DNA of 38,845 nucleotides from an uncultured Eubacteriales bacterium (GTDB taxonomy: Bacteria; Bacillota; Clostridia; Christensenellales; Borkfalkiaceae). A model generated the notes under the pieces. That model was not told the DNA's origin. It saw nothing but the letters and a program-made list of their open reading frames with translations, and did no database searches. The translations under genes were made by a program, and so were the position numbers. Below, piece by piece: positions 8,020-15,000 of this stretch (positions are counted from its first letter, which is position 1; each line of letters begins with the position of its first letter). Where the stretch lies: the NCBI GenBank assembly GCA_958421945.1, contig CATZMZ010000013.1:1-38845 (forward strand), given 5' to 3'.

Positions 8020-9201
8020 ATGGATTATGCAAAAGAATCGTTGAGACTTCACGGTGAGTGGAAAGGTAAAATCGAAGTCGTTTCAAAAGTTAAGGTGGAA
8101 AACAAGGATGATTTGTCGCTCGCGTACACACCGGGTGTCGCGCAGCCCTGTCTTGAAATTCAAAAGGATTATGACGAATCGTTCGAACTGACAGCAAGGG
8201 GAAATACAGTTGCGGTTATTACCGACGGCACGGCTGTTTTAGGATTAGGGGATATCGGTCCAGAGGCGGGTATGCCCGTTATGGAAGGCAAGTGCGTTTT
8301 GTTTAAGGTTTTCGGCGGTGTAAATGCTATTCCGCTTTGCATAAGAAGCAAAAATACGGACGAAATCGTTCAGACGGTTAAGCTTCTCGCGGGGAGCTTC
8401 GGCGGCGTTAATTTGGAGGATATTTCCGCGCCCAGATGTTTCGAAATCGAAAGAAGATTAAAAGAAGACCCCGAGGTGGATATTCCCGTATTCCACGACG
8501 ACCAGCACGGCACGGCTGTCGTGTGCGTTGCGGCGGCGATTAACGCGCTTAAACTCGTCGGCAAAAAATGGGAAGATATTTCCGTCGTTTTCAGCGGCGC
8601 AGGCGCGGCGGGCGTTGCAATCGCCAAGCTTATGATTGCCATGGGTGCAAAAGACGTCGTTATGTGCGACAGAAAGGGCATTATTTATAAGGATAGGGAA
8701 GAGGGAATGAACGCTTCCAAGCGCGAAATTGCCGAATTTTCAAACAAGTTAAATAAAAAAGGCTCTTTGAGTGATGCGTTAAAGGGTGCGGATTTGTTCG
8801 TCGGCGTTTCTTCACCGGGATTATTGACGGAAGAAATGGTTAAGTCGATGAATAAAGACGCTATCGTTATGCCTATGGCAAACCCCACGCCCGAAATTAT
8901 GCCGGAGCTTGCCTTGGAGGCGGGCGCGGCTGTTGTCGGAACGGGCAGAAGCGATTATCCGAACCAAATCAACAACGTGCTTGCGTTCCCGGGGATTTTC
9001 CGCGGCGCGCTCGATTGCAGGGCTACCGATATTAACGACGAAATGAATATGGCGGCGGCAAAAGCGATTGCTTCGCTCGTGTCGGACGAGGAGTTAAGGG
9101 CGGATTATATCATTCCCGCACCGTTCGATAAGCGTGTTGCGCCTGCGGTTGCAAAGGCGGTGAAAGAGGCCGCGATTAAAACGGGCGTAAACAGAATTTA
9201 A
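8020..9201 (+). CDS. Malic enzyme (malate dehydrogenase, decarboxylating)
   Basis: A 393-aa enzyme of the short bacterial malic enzyme class, which oxidises malate to pyruvate and CO2 with NAD(P)+. The N-terminal domain has LAYTPGVAQPC and VITDGTAVLGLGDIGPEAG. Metal-site residues lie in VFHDDQHGTAVV (about 159-170). The Rossmann segment FSGAGAAGVAIAKL is at about 190-203. The length is that of the single-domain form without the phosphotransacetylase-like extension. Cofactor preference cannot be read safely. The ribosome site is TCGGAGG. Its stop overlaps the next start (TAATG). Confidence 0.93.
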   Translation: MDYAKESLRLHGEWKGKIEVVSKVKVENKDDLSLAYTPGVAQPCLEIQKDYDESFELTARGNTVAVITDGTAVLGLGDIGPEAGMPVMEGKCVLFKVFGGVNAIPLCIRSKNTDEIVQTVKLLAGSFGGVNLEDISAPRCFEIERRLKEDPEVDIPVFHDDQHGTAVVCVAAAINALKLVGKKWEDISVVFSGAGAAGVAIAKLMIAMGAKDVVMCDRKGIIYKDREEGMNASKREIAEFSNKLNKKGSLSDALKGADLFVGVSSPGLLTEEMVKSMNKDAIVMPMANPTPEIMPELALEAGAAVVGTGRSDYPNQINNVLAFPGIFRGALDCRATDINDEMNMAAAKAIASLVSDEELRADYIIPAPFDKRVAPAVAKAVKEAAIKTGVNRI

Positions 9202-9509
9202 TGAGCTTTTTTGATAGGGTTTATTTAATCGTTAAGCAGATACCGTTCGGCAAAGTCGCAAGTTACGGCGATATTGCCGAAGCGTTGGGCAATAAAAGAC
9301 TTTCAAGGCAAGTGGGGTGGGCGTTGCACGCAAACCCCGCTCCCGACGAAATCCCGTGTTATCGCGTGGTTTTTAAGGACGGAAGCTTAAGCGAGGCGTT
9401 TGCTTTCGGCGGAATTAACGCTCAAAGAGAATTACTTTTAAAAGAAGGAATAAATTTTGATAAAAAAGGGCGTGTAAAGCCTTGCTTTTTTGTAAATAAA
9501 ATTATATAA
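9201..9509 (+). CDS. MGMT/Ogt-like DNA-binding protein, short form
   Basis: A 102-aa protein equal to the C-terminal DNA-binding domain of O6-alkylguanine-DNA alkyltransferases. The helix-turn-helix region is IPFGKVASYGDIAEALG (about 14-30) with an RQVGWALHANP recognition helix. The active-site segment reads PCYRV instead of PCHRV: the alkyl-accepting Cys is present but the partner His is Tyr. It is therefore neither a standard Ogt nor a Trp-type ATL. It may be a repair methyltransferase of reduced activity or a lesion-binding protein. It is coupled to malic enzyme by a TAATG overlap. Confidence 0.8.
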   Translation: MSFFDRVYLIVKQIPFGKVASYGDIAEALGNKRLSRQVGWALHANPAPDEIPCYRVVFKDGSLSEAFAFGGINAQRELLLKEGINFDKKGRVKPCFFVNKII

Positions 9510-9534
9510 TAGTAAAGCTGATTAAAAAATCCGA

Positions 9535-9562
9535 TTATTTCTTATTTACCGTCGGCTATACT
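9535..9562 (+). promoter_or_regulatory. Weak promoter candidate for tRNA-Pro region
   Basis: TTATTT (9535-9540) and TATACT (9557-9562) with a 16-bp spacer. I see no better promoter closer to tRNA-Pro, so the primary transcript may include the partial tRNA copy at 9665-9683. Confidence 0.3.
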
Positions 9563-9609
9563 TTTTAGTGTTTCTCGAAATGGTTTTTAGGTGTGATTGA
9601 TTTTTACGT

Positions 9610-9844
9610 TACCATAGCGAAAGAGAAGGCGAGAAGAAAAGAGGGATTGACGAAAAATAAATAACGGGGTGTAGCGCAGTTGGGGCGACGCGTAAAATAA
9701 ACAGTCCGGTGGACTGTTTATAGCCAAAGCCCGCGAGGCTTTATGCCGAGAGAGGAAGCGCCTTGGGCGCTACCATAGCGGAAGAGTAAGCGAGAAGAAA
9801 AGAGGAATTAGCGGAAAATAAATAACGGGGTGTAGCGCAGTTGG
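9610..9844. repeat. 161-bp tandem duplication with partial tRNA-Pro copy
   Basis: Positions 9610-9683 and 9771-9844 are about 90 percent identical at a period of 161 bp. Both start TACCATAGCG and end with the tRNA-Pro 5' part CGGGGTGTAGCGCAGTTGG. The first copy stops there (9665-9683) and only the second continues into a complete tRNA. Confidence 0.85.
9698..9770. other. String of three short perfect hairpins
   Basis: Where the first tRNA-Pro copy breaks off, three unrelated hairpins follow: TAAACAGTCC-GGT-GGACTGTTTA (9698-9720), AAAGCC-CGCGA-GGCTTT (9726-9742) and GCGCC-TTG-GGCGC (9758-9770). The composition resembles the palindrome string at the tRNA-Glu duplication, but the sequences differ. 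Confidence 0.75.
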
Positions 9845-9901
9845 TAGCGCGCTTGGTTCGGGACCAAGAGGTCGTGGGTTCAAATCCCGTCACTCCGACC
9901 A
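9826..9901 (+). tRNA. tRNA-Pro (anticodon CGG)
   Basis: A complete cloverleaf. The acceptor CGGGGTG pairs with CACTCCG, the D-stem is GCGC/GCGC, and the anticodon stem CTTGG/CCAAG encloses TTCGGGA (anticodon CGG, Pro). The T-arm is GTGGG-TTCAAAT-CCCGT, followed by discriminator A and an encoded CCA. Confidence 0.95.
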
Positions 9902-9937
9902 AAAACACAATATATTGTGGTCAATTATTAAGTTTTG

Positions 9938-9962
9938 ACACAATATGTTGTGTTTTATTTTG
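9938..9962 (+). terminator. Terminator after tRNA-Pro
   Basis: ACACAA-TATG-TTGTGT followed by a T-rich run. A second palindrome with similar sequence, CACAAT-ATTGTG, lies at 9906-9919 immediately behind the tRNA. Confidence 0.55.
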
Positions 9963-10060
9963 ACCAAAAACTGACTTTTGGGGGGAATTTCGGGGAAAAG
10001 TCTTAACCTTTTTCTCGTTCGTGCTTTTTTGCGTAAAATGCTTTTATCGGATTGCGCTCT

Positions 10061-10183
10061 ATGACGGAAAATAGTAGCGTGTTTATCCCGAAAAGCGGTA
10101 CGCGTATTGCGTATGAAGATGCGATTCGGAAGAGTCAAGATAGTGCGAAAATTATTATTAACACCTATATTTCCGATAATTAA
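10061..10183 (+). CDS. Doubtful small ORF, 40 aa
   Basis: An open frame from ATG 10061 encoding 40 residues beginning MTENSSVFIPKSGTR, of plausible composition. It has no clear ribosome site and no recognised family, and may be a gene remnant. The rest of 9963-10227 shows nothing I can name. Confidence 0.2.
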   Translation: MTENSSVFIPKSGTRIAYEDAIRKSQDSAKIIINTYISDN

Positions 10184-10227
10184 TGCATAAAAGATAGTAC
10201 ATTTGCATGCAAAACGCCTGAAAATTA

Positions 10228-10256
10228 TTGAATTTTAAATAAAAATATGCTATACT
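10228..10256 (+). promoter_or_regulatory. Promoter of the membrane LuxR regulator
   Basis: TTGAAT (10228-10233), 17-bp spacer, TGC then TATACT (10251-10256), an extended -10. It is close to consensus, so the regulator is likely expressed without an activator. Confidence 0.7.
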
Positions 10257-10288
10257 ATAAGTCAAAAATTATCGGAAAGGGCAACAGT

Positions 10289-10369
10289 TTGTCTAAAGTG
10301 AGAATTCGTGTTTATGATTGTCCGCAGGGCGTATTGTTCAGCTCGCCCCTTACGAATGTACTTTTATAA
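10289..10369 (+). CDS. Possible 26-aa leader or signal peptide ORF
   Basis: TTG start 8 nt after GGAAAGGG. The 26-residue product begins MSKVRIRVYDCPQG and ends LTNVLL. It lies between the promoter and the membrane regulator, with 55 nt to the regulator's ATG. It contains one Cys followed by Pro and has no obvious export signal. It could be a leader peptide, a signalling peptide or chance. Confidence 0.3.
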   Translation: MSKVRIRVYDCPQGVLFSSPLTNVLL

Positions 10370-10424
10370 AAATCATTGAACCATTTATCATTTCAATGCA
10401 AATAATCCTTAAGGAGGTAAGCTT

Positions 10425-11378
10425 ATGACAATAGGATATGCAATATGTTTAATAGCTGCCGTAGGCTTGCTGATAGCCTGCTCGGCGATGATGAAAAACA
10501 AGGAGGTTTGGCTAACAATGCTCCACATATGCGTTTCGGTAGTCAACCTCGGATATTTGCTTATGTCTTTGGCGAACAACGTCAAGTTTGCCGTGTTCGG
10601 TAACGACGTGGCATACTTCGGCAGCGTGTTCCTTTCAATGTGTATGTGCCTAACTATCGTCCGCATTTGCGGATTTGAGATAAAGAAAGCCCACGTGATC
10701 ACTTGCGCGACGCTTGGTGTGGTAATGTTCGCCATTATCGTAAGCTCACCGATGATTCCGCTTTACTACAAGAGCGTTGACATTGAAATGATTGACGGCT
10801 CGGCAACGCTCGTCAAGGAATACGGCGTATTGCATCCCGTATATATGTTGTATCTGCTCGGTTACTTTGCCACAATGATAGGCACGATAATTCACTCTGT
10901 GAGAAAAAAGAAGATCGGCAAGCCAAAGCTTGCAGGATTTATTGCCGCCATCGTTTGCAGTAATCTCGTTATATGGCTGTTTGAAAAGATGGTAAGTTGG
11001 GAATACGAATTCCTTTCGGTTACGTACATTATTTCCGAGTTCTTGCTTCTGATCGTCTATTGGATGATTCAGGACTATGTTTACAAAAACGACATTCCCA
11101 AGCCCGTTACCCATGAGGAAAAGGTTTCGGTCATTTTCATGGACTCAAGAGAACGCGCTGAAAAGATTAAGCAGATTATCGCAGGTCTTCCCGAGGGAGC
11201 AACACTTACCGCAAGACAAATTGACATTCTCGAAGGAATCCTCGAATGCAAGAGCCGTAAGGAGATGGCAGCCGATCTTCACCTCTCTGAGAACACGGTA
11301 AAAATGCACACAACCTCGCTGTTCAAGATACTCAAGGTTACGAGCCGAGAAGAAATCTTTGCACGGATAAAAGCATAA
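10425..11378 (+). CDS. Seven-TM membrane LuxR-type transcription regulator
   Basis: A 317-aa one-component regulator. The N-terminal half contains about seven membrane helices (about 3-22, 28-50, 59-82, 90-112, 138-160, 168-188, 196-216), similar in layout to the 7TM sensor domain of some histidine kinases. A cytoplasmic linker (217-258) leads to a LuxR/NarL-type helix-turn-helix (261-317: LTARQIDILEGIL, then SENTVKMHTTSLFKIL). There is no receiver or kinase domain, so an external or membrane signal would act directly on DNA binding. The ribosome site AAGGAGG is strong. A terminator follows, then the four-repeat operator and the surface-protein operon. That operon is its most likely target, although this is inferred from position only. 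Confidence 0.85.
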   Translation: MTIGYAICLIAAVGLLIACSAMMKNKEVWLTMLHICVSVVNLGYLLMSLANNVKFAVFGNDVAYFGSVFLSMCMCLTIVRICGFEIKKAHVITCATLGVVMFAIIVSSPMIPLYYKSVDIEMIDGSATLVKEYGVLHPVYMLYLLGYFATMIGTIIHSVRKKKIGKPKLAGFIAAIVCSNLVIWLFEKMVSWEYEFLSVTYIISEFLLLIVYWMIQDYVYKNDIPKPVTHEEKVSVIFMDSRERAEKIKQIIAGLPEGATLTARQIDILEGILECKSRKEMAADLHLSENTVKMHTTSLFKILKVTSREEIFARIKA

Positions 11379-11386
11379 TGCAATAA

Positions 11387-11419
11387 GACGATAGCAACAC
11401 CGCTGTCGTCTTTTTTTTT
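11387..11419 (+). terminator. Terminator of the LuxR regulator gene
   Basis: GACGATAGC (11387-11395), six-base loop, GCTGTCGTC (11402-11410), then nine Ts. This separates the regulator from the next operon. Confidence 0.85.
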
Positions 11420-11447
11420 GCGCAATTTTGGCTGTTTTTGAGCTAAT

Positions 11448-11491
11448 ACACCCTGAAAACACCCCTGATACACCCATAAAACACCCTTATA
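11448..11491 (+). promoter_or_regulatory. Operator: four ACACCC repeats, 11-bp period
   Basis: ACACCC begins at 11448, 11459, 11470 and 11481, exactly 11 bp apart, each followed by a variable, mostly AT-rich 5-bp spacer. All copies face one side of the helix, as in tandem activator sites such as Pho boxes. The last copy ends 34 bp before the -10 box at 11521, so the array spans roughly -85 to -45. No such array is found elsewhere in the window. Confidence 0.75.
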
Positions 11492-11520
11492 GATTATATA
11501 AATACTAAGAATTATTATGA

Positions 11521-11526
11521 TATAAT
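11521..11526 (+). promoter_or_regulatory. -10 element of the surface-protein operon
   Basis: A perfect TATAAT. The hexamer 17 bp upstream is ATAAAT, a poor -35, which fits a promoter that depends on an activator bound to the repeats just upstream. Confidence 0.6.
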
Positions 11527-11591
11527 TATGCTGTCAAAAAATAAAGTGGTATTTACGAGATGGCAAATATTGTTTCAGGAGGTGATAGAAT

Positions 11592-12029
11592 ATGTTGCGA
11601 AAACGAGTCAGATTCGGCGAGTTTGAAGTCCCTATTCCGAGGGGATATCATCAGATCATTGACAAAGACGCAACTACCGAATACCTGTTCATCAACGCAC
11701 CGAAGAAGATATACACGGTCTATTTCGACAGTACAATGCCGTTTTATAGCGACAAAATTCTTGGCGATTGTGAGGAAGGAAGCACGCTTGAATTAAAGCT
11801 TTCCGACAGAAGAATTGTGTTCTTTTGCCCGTCGGGGGGTAGCGACAGAAAGGACGGCTTGTGGTATTTTAATATCGTGTTTGCAGGTGAAAACGGTGAG
11901 TCATTATTCTTGCCGGGGCAAATCATGGTAAACTCTGACGAGGTTTACCGCAAAACAGTCGGCGGGAAATTACCTTTCGTCGAAATCCTTGAAAAAATAA
12001 AATTAAAAAGCACGGCTAAAACCGTGTAA
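11592..12029 (+). CDS. Protein of unknown function, first in surface operon
   Basis: A 145-aa protein without signal peptide or membrane segment, so probably cytoplasmic. I do not recognise the family. The N-terminus MLRKRVRFGEFEVPIPRGY, then a mix of beta-strand-like segments with GESLFLPGQIM near residues 99-109, suggests a compact beta-rich fold. The ribosome site AGGAGGTGAT is near perfect. It lies 21 nt before the large surface-protein gene and is the first gene behind the repeat operator, so it may act in expression, folding or secretion of the two large proteins. Confidence 0.7.
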   Translation: MLRKRVRFGEFEVPIPRGYHQIIDKDATTEYLFINAPKKIYTVYFDSTMPFYSDKILGDCEEGSTLELKLSDRRIVFFCPSGGSDRKDGLWYFNIVFAGENGESLFLPGQIMVNSDEVYRKTVGGKLPFVEILEKIKLKSTAKTV

Positions 12030-12050
12030 ATAGAAAAAGGAGAAAATAAA

Positions 12051-15000
12051 ATGAAAACAAAATCAAGAAATTTAATCGTGGTTTTCTTAATGGGTTTTGC
12101 TATGTTGTTGGCGTGCATTTCTGTTGCAACGCTAACCACTAATGCAGAATTAGCCTCTTTAGAAAACGTGAGCGTAAATAATGGCGTGGTTACTTGGGAT
12201 CCGTTCCCGGGTGCAGCTGAATACTATTATTCGTTTGGACCCGGCGGAGGTTATCTTGACAAGCCGTCGCTCGATTTGGAGTTGACGGCAAAATCTTTCC
12301 ATTTGGAAACAGGCGATCATAATTATTTTATCCACGCGGTAGACAAATACGGAACTCAGATTTCCGAAAAAATAGCGGGGACTTATAGCTATACTTGTAA
12401 GCAAACTCCGCTTGCGACACCTACTAATCTTACGTGGGATCACACTACTGCAAAATGGGATGCGGTTGATGGTGCGGATTATTACATATTGTATATTTAC
12501 GAATATAAAAATGATAATTATATCCTTATAACGGCGCTAGGAACATACGTTTATGACAAAACCAGTTACGATATGGGATCCAGATTTGAAGTTGGCAAAA
12601 CGTATTGCTTTGACGTTAAAGCGTGCGCTGCTTTCAATGATTTGGATCATTTGGATAGCGAATACGGAAGAAGTGAAAATAAGACCTTTGAGGGTGTAGT
12701 TCCGTCTCTTACAAACGTAAATGTTGAAAACGGAAAGCTTACTTTTGATCCTGTTACCGGTGCGAGTAAGTACGATATAAGTATTGGAAGCGGTGGATCG
12801 ACTTGCGACGCGTTGCCTATAAATATGTATGAAATATGTTCTTCCATTAGTCTGGATGACGGTTTTTATGACATTAGAATAAGGGTATACAATAAATACA
12901 ACGAGCCACTTGCTCCTGAATATACGTACGAAGGTTGGGAGTACGATAGCGCGCTTGCTCCCGCTAAATTAACGGGAACTCTTACTGTTACGGGAACTCT
13001 TAAGGTGGGAGAAACGTTGACTGCAACGTTAACTGATTCAAACAACACCGGAACGCTGACTTATACCTGGCTCCGTAGCGATCCGTACGTAAGTTGGGTT
13101 GTCGTTCAGACGGGCGATAGCAATACTTTCGTGCTTACTGAAGCGTGCGCAAATAAAAGAATGAGTGTAATTGTAGAAAGCGACGTAGAACATTCACAGG
13201 TAGAAAGCGCAAATACCGGCATTGTTGCTGAGGCTAATAAGGCTGAAAATCTTACCGGTACGGTTAATATTCTTGGAACTAAGAAATACGGTGGAACGCT
13301 GACTGCGGATGTGTCCAGCAATAATACGGGAACGTTATATTATCAATGGCAGAGAAGCGGTGTTGATATTCCGGGCGCAACCTCGATATCGTACGCTATT
13401 ACTGTTGATGATATCGGTAAAATTTTAAGAGTAGTGGTAACCAGTAGCGTTGAGGTTGGCAATATTGCAAGTGATGCGACTGCTGTTATTGAAAAGGCAA
13501 ACGGCGCTTCTGCTCCTACCGGAATAACTGCTACCGGTTGTACAAACAAGGCAAATAACGACGGAACGATTAGTGGTGTAACTACCGCTATGGAATATAA
13601 GCTCGGAGACGGTTCTTGGAATAACGTTACTTCCACAACAATAAATAATCTTGCAAGTGGAACGTATTATATCAGAATTAAAGAGACCGATACTCACAAG
13701 GCTAGCGCAACTGCATCGGTTGTCGTAAACGCATACGTTGCTCTTACGTACGACGTAACGTTTGACGCTAACGGCGGAGCGGGAGAGATGGACGGCGTTA
13801 TCGTTGAAGAAAACGATACATACGAGCTTCCTTCTTGTGACTTTATCGCACCCACGGGATATGAGTTCAAATGTTGGAGCGTAAACGAGGTTGAAAAAGC
13901 GGTTGGAGAAGAAATCACTATTACCGAAAATACAACTGTTAAAGCAGTATGGAAAGCAAAGAGTAATAATATTGATGCAGAATCTGTTTCAGTAAATTAC
14001 AAGTCTTTCTCTGCCACTCGTCTATATTATAAAAACGGTGCAGATGATGTGACCAACGATAGCGAAAACTATAATGCACACTTTAACCCGGAAACAAATA
14101 CACTTACATTAAAGAATTACGAAGGCGATGCTATTGCCATCGGTGGAGCAATTCAAAAAGATGTTACGATTGTTTTGATTGGAACGAATATTATTACTAC
14201 AAATGACCAAAAAGCAATCTCCTCTACAAATGGTGGCGGTATATTTATTACCGCCGAAAGCGAAGCTACGTTGACTATTAATTGTACCGCGGGGCAAAGT
14301 ACTATTTACGGTATTTACACCGGATCTTGGGGACATGGCGTTTTAGATATCAGCGGATATGCAGATGTTACATTAAACGTTAATTCAACACGAAATGATT
14401 CGTCCGTTTACGGTGCATATATTGACGGAACGATTGATATTAAAGACAATGCAAAATTAACCATTAATACTTCAAGTGCAAACACGTATTCAGGATACAC
14501 TGTTGGAATGGGATTGTACGCTAAACAGGGGATAACATTTAATACAACCAAAAAAATTCTTGTAAACACTTCCGGTATTCCAAGTGAGAACGGAAACTAT
14601 GGAATATATAGTGATACTAAGGTCGATTTAAAGAAAGCGGAAGAATTGAAAATTTTCGTATCTGCAGGCTCATACGCAACTCCGGTTTATCCTGCTGTAA
14701 ACACTCAAAATTGGACAGGTTTCCAAGAATCAACTAATGTCGAAGCCAAGGTATTAACAACCACCTATACGCCGATAGTGATGCGTATGGTTACATTTAA
14801 TTCAAATGGTGGCTCTGGTAGTATGAATCCTGTCGAATTTGCAGGCGAATACACCTTGCCTTCTTGCACATTCACCGCACCTACCGGCAAACAGTTCAAG
14901 GGGTGGGCAACCTCCGCTAACGGTGAAGTGGTTGGCGCAACATATAACGTTACCGCTGACGTTGAATTCTTCGCAATTTGGGAAGATATTCCTGTCATAA

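Noticed and set aside
9665..9683. Second functional tRNA-Pro
   Set aside because: Only the first 19 bases of the tRNA are present; no anticodon or T-arm follows.
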